NCBI GenBank assembly: GCA_947396885.1
Contig: OX377203.1
Span: forward strand, 8,913,298-8,977,297
Origin: Heligmosomoides polygyrus polygyrus
Taxonomy: Eukaryota; Nematoda; Chromadorea; Rhabditida; Heligmosomidae
Length of the DNA stretch: 64,000 nt
Direction: 5' to 3'
The first letter of the stretch is position 1. Every line of letters begins with the position of its first letter. Positions 33,034 through 43,773 of this stretch are shown piece by piece. Under the pieces are notes generated by a model. It was not told the DNA's origin, searched no databases, and saw only the letters and a list, made by a program, of their open reading frames with translations. The translations under genes and the position numbers were made by a program.

Positions 33034-33587
33034 TTTGGGTTGAACCAGAGCATTTCGCACCCGTCGGAAATGGCGGCGATCAACTCGATGGTGAGTTCGA
33101 TTTGAGCGAGAACGTGCAGATTCGAGATGACGCGCTTCATCTCGAGCACGAATGTCGTGTCATAGCCGTCGCACAGCACCTTGGCGTCCGACGTCTCCTC
33201 TTCTCCGAAGAAGCACAGCCAGACGTTCAAGCCGAAAACGAACTCTCCGCTCTCCATGATGTCTGGCAACGTCTTCGCGAGATTGCGCTGCTGCAGAGAG
33301 GTGACCAGATAGCGCTTTCCCTCGTGGTAGAAGCTGGCCGAGTTGAGGGCGTCTGATCGCTCGACATCGTTCACCAGGAAGTGCTCGAGGCAGAGCGTGG
33401 AGACCAGCACCGCGTTCTGCCGACGGGAGATCACGTGCTGGGCGAGCTTCTCGCCGAATCGCCGCCACTCGCTGTTCGTGCTTCCCTCTTGAATGCGATC
33501 CTTGAGCACGTCAACGATGTAGACGCCCGGCCTCAGTTCGGTGTCTTCGTAGCCAACTATCAAGGTGTCGGCCGACGAATCGTCCAT
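33034..33587 (-). CDS. Orphan protein, first visible exon
   Basis: A 554-bp open exon of 184 codons plus two bases. The ATG at 33587 lies 13 bp after an acceptor-like TTTGCTGCAG (exon edge 33600), as expected for a spliced-leader site or an upstream 5' exon. The frame would stop at TGA 33030-33032, but this overlaps a near-ideal donor (AAA then GTGAGTTTAC at 33033), so further exons to the left are likely; I could not find them. GC-rich, codon-biased sequence unlike its flanks. The protein has no motif I recognise: an acidic N-terminus, SEWRRFGEKLAQHVI, FGLNVWLCFFGEEE and a hydrophobic helix near the end (AQIELTIELIAAI). I cannot assign a function; a nematode-restricted protein is possible. 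Confidence 0.6.
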
Positions 33588-33600
33588 GGGGAGTAGTTTC

Positions 33601-34186
33601 CTGCAGCAAAGGAACTTTAGCTAAAAACAATGAGCCACGTCTGCTCCTAGTTCTTCATGAAGTTCATGCCGAAGAAAGTCTGAGACATACCTTTCTTGGC
33701 AAGGAGAGCACTTCACGATCCTTTGGGCTATTCAGATCAGGCTGTCACCATGGGCAAAATTCGCGCTCTGTGTCGCTGGAATGAAAAAGAGCATGTCTTC
33801 GAGGGATTCTTAGCTATAGCTCAAGACAATGAACCACATCTGGTTTTAGTCCTTTTTGAAGAACGACGTCACGTCATGAAGAACGTCTCCTCCCTTACTT
33901 CGAGCCAAGAAGCGCTGACTTTGTTCTTATCCATACTCATGTAGAGTAGCGACAAGTTAACGAGAGTTCGACTCCTCGTCGAATCGGTAACTTTTGCTTA
34001 CGTTTTTGCTTTCTGTTAGAAGGCGTCGGAGCAGTCGTGTGCATAAAGGAAATCCGAATTTTCGTAAGCCGTAAATCGTACGAGTTACCTGTCCTATAGG
34101 GCGGAACAACTGAATTTTTGGAGCTTTTTTTTCTGCCAGTGTTAATACAAGGTGATCAGGGATTAATTTATCGTGTTATTTTCAGC
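33601..34186. other. Intergenic, short direct repeat only
   Basis: A diverged direct repeat (ACAATGAGCCACGTCTG near 33630 and ACAATGAACCACATCTG near 33827) spans about 36 bp per copy. A 64-codon plus-strand frame (33749-33944) shows no domain. Confidence 0.3.
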
Positions 34187-35100
34187 CCAGCATTCATACG
34201 CGAACTGGAATGGGAAGACATGGGAGTGAAGGTCGACGGCCGGCAACTGCATCATCTTCGCTTCGCTGACGACATCGTGCTCATAACACCGAGCATCAGT
34301 CAAGCAGAGCGAATGCTGGCCGACTTCGATCGTGTATGCGGGAACGTTGGACTGCAGCTGAATCTTACGAAGACGATGTTCATGAGGAACGGACGAGTTT
34401 CTGATGCCCAACTCTCGCCCAACGGAACGAACATCTCCGAATGCTTCAGCTACGTGTATCTGTGTCGCGAAGTCAATATGGCCAAGGACCTAGCTCCAGA
34501 GCTGAGCAGTAGGAAACGAGCGGCTTGGGGAGCTTCCAAGAGCGTCGAAGAAGTCGCGAAGAAGACGAAGAACGTCCGACTCCGTGCCCACCTATTCGAC
34601 TCCACTGTTCTTCCTGCCCTAACATACGCCTCAGAGACCTTGGCCATACGCAAGCAGGATGAACACGCGATCAGCGTCGCGCAGCGTGGAATTGAGAGGA
34701 CGATGCTCGGAGTGACACGACTCACGCAAGTGAGAGAAGGCCTCCGAAGTTCCGAGCTTCGCCGACGTTCGAAGATCAGAGACGCTGTCGCGTGGGCCAA
34801 GTTGTCGAAAATTAGGTGGGCCGGCCACGTAATGCGCTTCGCAGACACCCGCTGGACGAGAGCCGTCACAGACTGAATTCCGCGGGATTTCAAGAGAACA
34901 CCAGGACGCCCACGAACGCGTTGGCCGGACTTCTTCGTGAAAGCCCTGAACGACCGATATGATGCTCTTCGTGTCCCTCGAGCGAGGAGGATCTATTGGA
35001 CCACTCTGGCACGCGACAGGGACGAATGGAGACGCTGCTGGCGCCCGCTCGAGCAAGTCGATGATCAACGGGACGACAGGTGATACAAGTGATATCATAT
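34187..35100 (+). pseudogene. RTE-type LINE, 5'-truncated copy
   Basis: Open from about 34187 to 34876, then a stop (TGA where other copies read a Trp codon), then continuing to about 35085. It contains RELEWEDMGVKVDGRQLHHL, FADDIVLITPSISQAE (the reverse transcriptase YADD-equivalent box), LALTYASE-like and RWAGHVMRFADTRWTR, the conserved RTE C-terminal segment. The 3' end GGTGATACAAGTGATA matches the usual short RTE tail. The endonuclease and most of the reverse transcriptase are missing. Confidence 0.8.
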
Positions 35101-35444
35101 GATGAATACCAAACTTGCCCTCTGCCCACTATATGATATGACATTACCCAGCATCAGGTTAGGCGGTATTTTCGCCGTTAAAGAGCGGTAAGCGCCTGAT
35201 GAATCTGGCCCCTGTTGGTAAACGGAGATCAAACGTTCTTCCCTCTCCCACCGGCACGCCCACTTCATCCCGTGCATTGCCCCGCCATCTCGGACGAGTC
35301 TGCCTGTGCGCCTCACCGAACGATTGCTGAAGCTTTGGCATCACTTTCATTTAACTACCAAGGAAGAGTGGAATACCAAGGAGATGAGAGTGAACAACTC
35401 TCAACTAAGCTTTTCAGCGAATATTAAACAATGACCTTACAACA
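35101..35444. other. Intergenic with a small hairpin
   Basis: Bases 35157-35205 form GGCGGTATTTTCGCC-type and GGCGCTTACCGCTC inverted motifs ending in GATGAATCTGGCCCC, the terminus of the GGCCGGATTCAT MITE family. No gene. Confidence 0.35.
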
Positions 35445-35760
35445 GGTACGGGTGGCTAGAGATGTCGAGGTCATAATCACCGACCTCGCCCAAACCTTAC
35501 CCAGGGAGGTTATTTGGGGTGCTGATCACGAATCTGACATCCGTTTTTCAATTTTCAGCCGATTACGGTAGGTTACGGTAAGTACGGGTGACTAGGGCCG
35601 TCGAAGTCATAATCACCAATTTCGCCCAAACTTCTCCCAGGGGTTTATTTGGGATGGTGATCACGAATTTGGCATCCGTTTTCCGTATTACCCTGGAGTT
35701 TGTTAAACTACAGTAGGTAAAGGTGATGAATGGTAAGGTCATGGTCACCATTTTTGCTCA
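35445..35760. repeat. Tandem repeat, unit about 125 bp, 2.5 copies
   Basis: Units contain ATCACCGACCTCGCCCAA, GGTTATTTGGGG, TGATCACGAATCTGACATCC and GGTAGGTTACGGTA. The same unit recurs at 45220-45720, 46965-47480 and as a core in the 60-61.3 kb palindrome. Confidence 0.65.
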
Positions 35761-35949
35761 AGCTTCGCGTTGAGTACGAATCTGATCCTTATTTGACAAT
35801 TCAGAGTGAAATAAATGTGAAGGGATGTGTAGGAAGCAAACTGGTAAAGAAGGCGGCAATCATGAAAAAATGCAAGAACAGTGCAGAGCACGGGAGTCGA
35901 ACACCTGACCTAGCACCTGCGAAGTAGCCCCGCACTAGGCAGCATTTAC

Positions 35950-36640
35950 ACTATCAATCAGTCGTCTTGGACGAGTGCATGGCGTAATCTCTGCTCTTGC
36001 TACTAAAAATTCCCGGCTTTCTGTTCTTTAAAACATGCTATCAAGCATTATATTTCCGCGAAGAACTAGAATTTTATAAAATTTCAAATTAAGTGTTCAC
36101 TTATTGGGTAAGTGAATTAAAGGTTTAAAGAAACCATACTAAAAATTTCCTCGAACAAAAAACTGTAGACAATACAACAAGTACAACTGTTAAGAACGCG
36201 CATACCTCGTAATTCCATGTAAACAGCATTTACACTATCAATCAATTAAAAATCGCGACGAGCTTTTCGAGTGCATGGCGCAATCTGGTATTTTAGTACA
36301 CTTTATGATTGCCGCTTTAATACAAAATACAAATTGTTATTTTTTCTCCAAAAGCAAAATTTTTTTAAAAATTATTACCCTCATTTGGGCAGCTAAAGTT
36401 TTAAAAATTCAAAAAAAGTTATTATAAATTTTCCCTGAACAAATTTTTTAACCGTTTTATTGAGTCTGTAGTTCAATTTGTATAAAGGTTGTTGCAATTC
36501 GGAACAGTTCTCTTTGATTTCAAAAGTCTTAGGCCAGCTTAGAAGTGTGTCCAATTTGACGTGAAAAGTGTAAAATTTGATTTGAAAAACGTCCAATTTG
36601 ATTTGGAAAGTGCCCAATTCGACCTAGAAATGGTATATAT
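35950..36640 (+). mobile_element. Family E right arms, two partial copies
   Basis: GAGTGCATGGCG occurs at 35974 and 36271, each followed by the arm body (TTTTATAAAATTTC; AAAATTCAAAAAAAGTT). The end has four tandem units of about 21 bp (GTCCAATTTGA...GTGAAAA) before CTAGAAATGG. Confidence 0.5.
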
Positions 36641-36730
36641 ATATATATGTATGTATATGTATGTATGTATATATATGTATATGTATATATATGTGTATAT
36701 ATATGTATATATATGTATATATATATAATA
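36631..36730. repeat. TA/TG-rich microsatellite
   Basis: About 100 bp of TATATG/TATGTATG mixture. It begins right at the family E terminus (ATGGTATATATA). Confidence 0.8.
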
Positions 36731-36944
36731 ATAAATAATAGGAACCTTTCTGGATTTTCTGATTCAGAGATGTCCCGTTGTTGCTCACTTCTTTTGTGAC
36801 TCCAAAGGATCTTCTACACAGACCACCTAAAAATTCATCCAAATCTGATGGGTCCCCTAATTTGTCGTTCGTTATTCGGCCCGACGACCTCCGGAAACCG
36901 GGTAGTGGATAGCGGATAACGGTTAATCCGCTCATCCCTGCTGC

Positions 36945-37300
36945 CGACACTTGTTGGTCAGTTTTTCCCTTTTCTTCGATTTGAATTTGAAGTTCTCCTA
37001 ATCTTAATTTTGCATTTCAGCTCCGCCTAGGATGTGCACTATCGCATCTAGATGGACCATTTGATTTCTCCACAACCATCCGACGCCCCGTTTCCCCTCT
37101 AATCTACATACCTCCGCTCATAATGAACTCGTAACGTAACTCGACGCGACAAAACTAGCCTCTTCCACATTTGACAATAGCTGGACAGCGCAGATGAGAT
37201 TGCAGCGGGAATCGAGAACGAATATAGGGCTTCGGCTACAAGGAGAGCGTCGAGAACGCCTTGTGATGTCCAACGGTTTGCACCTGTCAGTCAAAGCTAA
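36945..37300 (+). repeat. Dispersed repeat shared with 48285-48625
   Basis: The two copies share CAGTTTTTCCCTTTTCTT-like, AGGATGTGC, CGACGCGACAAAACTAGCC and GGAGAGCGTCGAG in the same order. A third partial piece is at 39575-39675. Short ATG-initiated frames in it are not conserved, so it is treated as non-coding. Confidence 0.5.
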
Positions 37301-37367
37301 ATGTTATGTTGTTCGGAAAGTTCTCGGCGTTTTGTGTTACTATTCTTCATTTGTCTATTATTCCCTG

Positions 37368-37557
37368 CGGAGTCGGTGAATTGGTACCAGACTTGTCTGG
37401 GAAGGATAGAGCGCTGAGTTGTTCATCGGCTGGCCACCGCAAGTCATTGTATGGTCAAATACGCATTCATATCGCCTCCACGACATCCCGTAGCAGTAGA
37501 ATGCGTGGCGCATCTTAAAAGGGATTGAGTAACGCCGTCCTTTATCCTTTATCCTAT
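37368..37557 (+). mobile_element. SINE-A, 5'-truncated
   Basis: Starts at GCGGAGTCGGTGAATTGG, lacking the tRNA-like head; ends in CCTTTATCCTTTATCC. Nested in the mariner's 5' region. Confidence 0.7.
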
Positions 37558-38689
37558 TATTAAGTGGAAACTCATCTTGCACTGCGCATTAATGCTACTT
37601 TCTGTACAGAAATTTTCGCGCTATCTGACTAAATAATTCATGTTCAAACGTTGCTTTATATTTCTGTTCTTGAAGGAGGTATGGAAGTATGTCAAAGGAG
37701 CGATTCCGAACGACTTTTTATTTTGACTTCGAATTGAGACAACCCGCAGCCGAGACAGCTCGACGAATCCAACAAGGGGGCCTAATAGTGTTGGAGAAAG
37801 CACTGTGCGCCAGTGGCTCAGTGAACTTCGGACCGGAGATTTCAGCCTCGAAGATGACCCCCGTGGCGGTCAACCTAGAGCGATCCTGGACGACGAGTTA
37901 AAGGAAATGCTGGGAGGACCTACATAGAACAATCCTGGACTACGAGTTGAAGGAATTGCTGGAAGCTGAACCATCCCGACAGTTCGCCGGATCGCAGAAG
38001 AGCTACATTTCAGTAGAACTGCCGTTGCGGATGCTCTGAAACTTCTCGTGAAGGTGAAGAAGCTCGAAAAGTGGGTGTCCCACGGGTCGAGGGAACGGCG
38101 AAAATTGTCGCGTTTTGAAATTTGTTCTTCTCTCTTTTGCGCAACAGAATGACCCGTTTTTGGATCATCACTTTTGATTAAAAGTGGATTCTGTATGATA
38201 ACAGGAAAGGTTCCGGACAGTAGTTGGCCGCGGACGAACCCAGTAGGCATTTTCCAAAGGCGAACCTCCACCAAAAAGGTAATGGTCACTGTGTGGTGGT
38301 GGGTGGCAGGTGTGATCCATTACAACTTTTTGGCACCAGGCCAAACGACACAGCAGAATCCTACTGTAAGGAAATCGATGGAATGCACCGAAAACTGCGT
38401 CAACTTCAGCCCGATTCTTCTGCAGGATAACGGCCGCCCACACGCTTCACAAATCACTCTTCGAAAATTGAACGAATTCAGGGTTGAAGTTCTGCCTCGC
38501 CCGCCATATCCTGCCATATTCTCGCCAACCGACTACCTACTTTTCAAACACTTTCAGATGTTTCTCGCTGGTAAAACCTTCACCGATCAGATCCACGCCA
38601 AAACGGCTTTCGTGGATTTTGTCGAATTTCGACCACCTAATTTTTTCGCTGATGGAATAAGTCGACCGTGGCCCGTTACTACGGCCCCA

Positions 38690-39402
38690 AGCTCGCTCGG
38701 TCCATCTGCACCGCGTGTGTTGTGTGAATGCACACAACACACTGAATTCGACGGCGTCGTCCAAAAATCGCCCTCCAACTGCACTCCCCGATCAGCGGGA
38801 GTCCGAAGCTGGGTTCTGCGCTCTTCGAGCGCAGAACTAGGCTCGGGAAGGAACTCCAGGGTATGTGCGATCCAAGCTGCGGGTGTGGAGACTGCTTTCG
38901 TCGCTTAGGGGGAGTCCGCAGCTGGATTCTGCGCTCTTCGAGCGCAGAATCAGGCTAGGGAATGGACTCCAGGGTGGGTGCCATCCAAGCTGCTCGTGTG
39001 GAAACCGCTTTCGTCGCTCAAGGGGAAGTCTGCAGCCGGGTTCTGCAGAAACATACAGCTGGGAAATGAGCAGAAAACGCCTGAAAATTGTGTAGGCGTT
39101 AAAACCCCTGAACCTCATTCAGCCAGTTGAATGAAATGCAAAAACACCACCATGCTTAGGAACCGAACCTCCGACCTGCGAGCCTGAACCCGCCCCCCTA
39201 CCCACTGAGCCACGACAAGTCTGGCAGCCAGGCCACCGCAGGCACACAAGAGACCAATGCGCATCGATCGAATGCCAACGTCGGCGCTAACGCAGCTCAC
39301 GTGTGCTGAGGCGCATTTCTAGGGCGGTGTCGTCAAATGCGGTGTTTGTGTGCATTCACACAACACACGCGGTGCAGCTGGACCGAGCGAGTTTGGGATC
39401 CT
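38690..39402. mobile_element. Fold-back element D with tRNA-like module, inside a mariner
   Basis: CCAAGCTCGCTCGGTCC and GTGTGTTGTGTGAATGCAC at the left are repeated in inverse at 39347-39402. Read on the minus strand, 39160-39230 contains TGGCTCAGTGGG and GGTTCGGTTCC, exact matches to the pol III A and B box consensus. The middle holds tandem family C phrases (CTCTTCGAGCGCAGAA, GACTCCAGGGT). Mariner coding resumes at both sides, proving insertion. Confidence 0.7.
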
Positions 39403-39532
39403 ACATGGCCCGTTGGCAGAGGTGTGCTGACTCGAACGGTGCTTATGTCGACTAAATCCGATAAGATTTGAGAAAGCTATGGTAGTTCAAAGTGAAGCAC
39501 TCGAAACGCTGAAAACTTCCGGACTTCAACAT

Positions 39533-39830
39533 AATAAATATTAGGTACGCGTACCAAGATTAAAAGACAAATGAGACAGGAATTGAGAGCGAATGCAGAG
39601 CTTTAGCAATCGGGAGAGCGTCGAAAACACCTGCTGGTAGCCGACACTTGTACTTGTCAGTCAGGGCTGAATAGAAAGCAGTTTTGCAAAAGGGAATTTA
39701 TGCTTGGCACAGAATTTTTTTGACGTACCTAATGTTACAAGCTTCGGATGTGGCTTAAACCCTAAATATTCTCTGATCATTAGATGTGTCATTGAGGTCT
39801 CCAATTATTGCAATTAATCTATTTACTACA
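39533..39830. other. Spacer between two mariners
   Basis: Contains a fragment of the 36945/48285 repeat (39575-39675). No gene. Confidence 0.35.
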
Positions 39831-39942
39831 TATTAGGTTGGTGCATAAGTTCTCGGACATTTGATCCCTCCTGAATTGAAAGCGCATTTTCCCGCCAAAT
39901 TTCTCACATGTATCAACGCGTAAATGATCGATCGATAAAGGA

Positions 39943-40239
39943 TAAAAAAAGGATAAAGGACGGCGTTACTCAATCCCTTTTGGGATGCGCCAGCGCATTC
40001 TACTTCTACGGGATGTCGTGGAGGCGACATGAATGCGTATTTGGCCATACAATGACTTGCGGTGGCCAGCCGATGAACAAGTCAGTGCTTTATCCTTCCC
40101 AGACAAGTCTGGTACCAATTCACCGACCCCGGAGGGATGGAAGGCTTGGTTGGCCTGGGCGGGAAATCCGAACCAGGAACCTGGTATCGGGTGCACGCGA
40201 CAGTCGCACCTCCTCCGACTGCGCTACACGCGCCCTATC
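39943..40239 (-). mobile_element. SINE-A copy 5, nested in mariner
   Basis: Complete copy in reverse: tail (GGATAAAGGACGGCGTTACT) at the left and tRNA-like head (GACTGCGCTACACGCGCCC) at the right, giving a B box near 40170-40185 and an A box near 40220. Confidence 0.8.
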
Positions 40240-40311
40240 GATCGATAGAGAAAGGAAAGGGCTACAAAACTGTTCCCAACATTTACTTCTGCGTTGTTAA
40301 CGTCAGCTATT

Positions 40312-41340
40312 ATGGCTAAGCAATTCATCCCAACTGAGACGCATAATCGGCACGTCATGTTATTCCTGCATCAATTTGGCCTCAATGCCAACGAGTCGTA
40401 TCGTCGCCTGAAGGATGTCTACAACGAGAGTGCTCCTGCTCGAAGTACTGTGTACCAGTGGTTCTCGAAGTTTGCAGTCGGTGAATTCTCCGTTGAAGGT
40501 AATGAACGAGAAGGGCGCCCGATGGCACTGGATTTGGATGGCCTCCGAAGTAGAGTGGAAGCGGACCCATACTAAGCCACTCGCGAACTATCAAGCACTC
40601 TTGGTGTTAGTCACTCAACAGTCGTTCGAGGATTGAAGTCGACTGGCAAGGTGCAAGAATTGGGTCGCTGGGTACCTCACGACTTGACACAACATGACAT
40701 GGATCGCAGAGCCGATGTCGCTCTGTCTCTCCTTACCCTCAGACGTGCCCACGTATGGCTGGACAACCTTGTCACCGGGGATGAGAGGTGGATACTCTAC
40801 TCTAATTATCACCGGCGTGCACAGTGGGTTGACGCGACTGGAGAGGCAGAGGACGTTCCGAAACCCGACCTTCACGTGAAAAAGGTGATGCTATGCATTT
40901 GGTGGAGCGTTCTTGGCGTGGAATACTGGGAGCTGCTGGACGAAGGGTTAACGGTGACGGCAGAGGTTTACCTCAACCAACTGAGGAAGTTGAGAGCCCA
41001 CCTTCAGACCTCACGAGGAGAGCAAGTGAAGGTGTGTTTTCAACACGACAACGCTAGACCGCATATTGCTAGAGCGACGGCGGCTGAGTTGGCGGACTAC
41101 GGATGGACCGTTCTTCCACATCCACCCTGCTCACCAGATCTCGCTCCTTCTGATTATCATTTGTTTTCAAGCCTTCAACGCTAGTTGGACGGCCAGCAAT
41201 TTAGGAACCGAGAGGATGCCAAGGAGGCACTGCTCACATTTTTCGAATCACAACCGGCCACGTTTTGGAGAGAAGGCATCCATGACTTACCAGCACGTTG
41301 GCGAAAGACGCTTGATGTAAAGGGTGGTTACTTCAAATGA
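40312..41340 (+). pseudogene. Mariner transposase, one frame, two nonsense codons
   Basis: 343 codons in a single frame from ATG to TGA, broken only by TAA at 40573 and TAG at 41182. Order of motifs: LFLHQFGLNANESYRRL and STVYQWFSKFAVGEFS (helix-turn-helix, residues about 15-65), GRWVPHDL (about 120), VTGDERWILYSN (first Asp, about 158), FQHDNARPHIA (second Asp, about 245), CSPDLAPSDYHLF (third Asp, about 280), ARWRKTLDVKGGYFK at the C-terminus. Length and the D,D,D34-type spacing are normal for mariner. With no frameshift it must be a recent loss; a read-through or assembly error at the two stops could be checked. Confidence 0.9.
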
Positions 41341-41551
41341 TTTGATATTGTTGTTCGTATGTTGTGGTAATAAATACTTCATGCCCCAAATGTCCGAGCA
41401 CTTATGCACCAACCCAATAGGTTCGTTCAGGAACAACAGACAGAAACACAGCATCTGTTAGAAGTACACTTCATGGCGTCACGAGATAACGTGATGACTT
41501 CAAGACAGCATAAATGATCTGTATCTTTATTGACCTGACAACAGACAATCT

Positions 41552-42402
41552 CTATTTCCATGTAAAGCTAAAGAACGGTGTTTTAATGGAGAATCCGTCA
41601 TCTCCACTAGAGACGCCGAAACCCAATACCGAGGCCTGTGCGCGACGTCCACTCAGCTCAATTCCCGTGTCTAAATTGAGACCCATACCCATTCTGGAGT
41701 TTCCGAAATCGCGCTCGGCCCATATCACTTTGCCCTCTACACCCACGTCTACACCCTTATTAGAGATCCCAAAGGTCGCACCAGCCTTAGCCACGTCGAT
41801 AGAGCGCTCCTCGTCGATCGTGAAGTGGCCCATGGTAGCCCGTGCTCCCACCTCTACACCTTTCCCAAGAAACGCATTTCCATCCAAACTTAACAACGAA
41901 TTCTGGCCGTTGTTCAGTAGGGATGTCTGCACTTCGGTCGCCATTCCGTTGTCGTCGACGCGGAAGTTCTGGACGGCGGATGCGCCCAGCTCCGTGCCCA
42001 TCACAGCTCCCACTACGGAGCCGGCCACTGCACCGGCGATGGAACCCACGGGTCCCCCAACGGCGCCGGCGGTCGCACCTGTAGTCGCACCCACATAGGC
42101 GAGAGCAGCAGCCCCGCCCACTCTCCACCGGTGCACAGCGCGCAGAGGAGCGTCTTCTTCCCAGGATTCCGCTTACAGTCGAAGGCGTCTTCCAGTAGGC
42201 TTTCGGCGAATTCTAGCGACTCCCGAATTCTACCCCTCTCTTCCATACGGGTGTCGTCGTCCTTCAGATCGTCTCGAAGACTATCAACGATCCTGCGTAG
42301 GGCTTCGATTTCGCTGTCGATGTCGATTTCGTCGTAGATCGCCTTCCCGATACGATACCCAGTGGCGACGATAGACAAGACGAATAGCGCCTTTCCAGAC
42401 AC
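41552..42402 (-). pseudogene. Glycine-zipper gene copy 1, exon 3 (frameshifted)
   Basis: Last exon of the copy 1 gene (exons 45994-46189, 42463-42620, 41552-42402). It corresponds to residues 121-403 of the copy 2 protein. Compared with copy 2 it lacks one base between 42115 and 42116 in a C-run (GCAGCAGCCCC then GCCC), which shifts the frame just before the glycine-zipper segment. Both sides of the break remain open and closely similar to copy 2 at the protein level (SGKALFVLSIVATGYRIGKA before, GATTGATAGAVGG after), so the loss is very recent or a sequencing error. Poly(A) signal AATAAA (minus strand) at 41526-41531, about 20 bp after the stop. Confidence 0.75.
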
Positions 42403-42462
42403 CTGAAAACAACAGGCTTTCATCTGAAGTTGAGTTTCATGCGGATGAGTAGAACCTGATAC

Positions 42463-42620
42463 CTGCAAGACCTTCTGTATTTTTGCAGCCGCACTGACCG
42501 TGCCTGGAGAGACGGGAATGTGGGGATCGGCGCTGTTGCGCCCCCCTTCGGGATTGATGCAAATGCGATGGTAGTTCGATTTTCCGGAAGCCGGATTGTT
42601 GAATCGGAGGACCTTCCCAT
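42463..42620 (-). CDS. Glycine-zipper gene copy 1, exon 2
   Basis: 158 bp between acceptor GCGGTTCTAG (42621) and donor CAG then GTATCAGG (42462). Its two leading bases complete the Gly/Asp codon left open by exon 1. Encodes VLRFNNPASG, HRICINPEGG and SPGTVSAAAKIQKVLQ. It is followed by a 60-bp intron (42403-42462) ending TGTTTTCAG. The equivalent exon in copy 2 has one more codon. Confidence 0.7.
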
Positions 42621-42717
42621 CTAGAACCGCAATTATCGTGGCCGAAAAACGCAATCATCAAATCGAGGAAAAGCAGTCCATCCGAGTGGATGAAAACAGA
42701 GATAAACCGCTTTAGCT

Positions 42718-43745
42718 CTGAGCTGGACACTTTTCAAACCAAATTGGACACTTCTAAGCGAGGCGAATGCATTTAAATCAGACTGAACATCTAGACGAGC
42801 TTCTTCCACAATAAAATAGCGACTCTCCAAAAAGATTAGAGTGAATTCTTGTTCAACGGAGATTTAGCGTGACTTCTTTGAGGTTCTAATTAACCTGTAC
42901 GTTAAGACATCATTTGATATTTTAAAGAAATTATTTAAAAATAAAAGGATAAAGGAGGCGTTACTCAATCTCTTTTGGGATGCGCCAGCGCATTCTACTT
43001 CTACGGGATGTCGTGGAGGCGATTGAATGCGTATTTGGCCATATAATGACTTGTGGTGGCCAGCCGATGAACAAGTCAGCGCTTTATCCTTCCCAGACAA
43101 GTCGTCTGGTACCAATTCATCGACCCCGGAGATGGAAGGCTTGGTTGGCCTGGCGGGAAATCCGAACCAGAGACCTGGTATCGGATGCCCGCGACAGTCG
43201 GCGCCTCCTCCGACTGCGCTACACGCGCCCTAAAGAGATTATTGGTCAAGATAAAATTGTAGCTCAAAAATTATTCTAATGAGCAGCATGACGGCCATTT
43301 TCTGATCCAAAGAAAGGGATTGCGCCATTTTTACTTCCAAGAAATCGCGATTCTTGTTTGATTAATAGCAACACTTCAGTTTTCATGGATTTTCCAACCT
43401 TTAAACGATAAAACAAAAGTTATTTTAAAGATCACAGATATCTTCATTTTGATGCTTCATGCAAACAGCATTCAATCGAATAGTAATAATCACAAAAAAA
43501 AAATCAAAAAAAATCATCGTAATAAAAATCGCAACGAACTAGTCGAGTGCATGGTGCGGTCCAGTCTTTCAATGCACTACTTGATTGCTGCCTTGTTGCG
43601 CTTGAAAACAAAATTTAATTCATTATTTTTTCTTAAAAAAATTAAAAAATTACCGTACATATTGAGGAAGGTGAACTTAAAAATTTCAAAGCTGTACCAA
43701 TTTTTTTCAACATTTCGATTTGGAAGTTGTTCATTTTGATTTCAT
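42718..43745. mobile_element. Family E fold-back in copy 1 intron 1, split by SINE-A
   Basis: Left arm 42718-42935 (GCTGGACACTTTTCAAACCA, GAGCTTCTTCCACA), then a SINE-A, then continuation 43238-43745 with the centre (CAAACAGCATTCAATCGAAT) and part of the right arm (GAGTGCATGGTGCG). Confidence 0.5.
42943..43236 (-). mobile_element. SINE-A copy 6
   Basis: Full-length reverse copy with head at 43205-43236 (GACTGCGCTACACGCGCCC). Contains a CGT duplication in the middle (AAGTCGTCTGG). Inserted in family E. Confidence 0.8.
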
Positions 43746-43773
43746 CTATTTTTTAAAGCATTATGATTGCCGG

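Larger units (their letters stand above)
37306..39532 (+). pseudogene. Mariner element with nested SINE-A and fold-back D
   Basis: Plus-strand mariner related to the one at 1-640: the ends TTATGTTGTTCGGAAAGTTC and the inverse AACTTCCGGACTTCAACATA pair. N-terminal frame from 37689 (RFRTTFYFDFELRQP); later KVMVTVWWWVAG (about 38275), ILLQDNGRPHASQ (second Asp, about 38420), PAIFSPTDYLLF (third Asp, about 38510) and C-terminal GPLA-like/RWQRCADSNGAYVD (about 39400-39450). Several shifts and stops. A 5'-truncated SINE-A (37368-37557) and a fold-back of about 710 bp (38690-39402) interrupt it. Confidence 0.8.
39833..41416 (+). mobile_element. Complete mariner element with SINE-A nested in its 5' UTR
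   Basis: Terminal repeats TTAGGTTGGTGCATAAGTTC and GCACTTATGCACCAACCCAA, flanked by TA (39831-39832 and 41417-41418). The transposase lies at 40312-41340. A SINE-A in reverse orientation (39943-40239) sits between the left end and the ATG. The element interrupts the sequence just past the 3' end of the duplicated gene copy 1; the same position in copy 2 (near 51550) has no mariner. Confidence 0.85.

Noticed and set aside
41514..42098. Plus-strand Ser/Thr/Pro-rich frames over the glycine-zipper exon (also 51707-52243)
   Set aside because: Antisense shadows; the minus strand has conserved splice sites, a poly(A) signal and protein conservation between copies.
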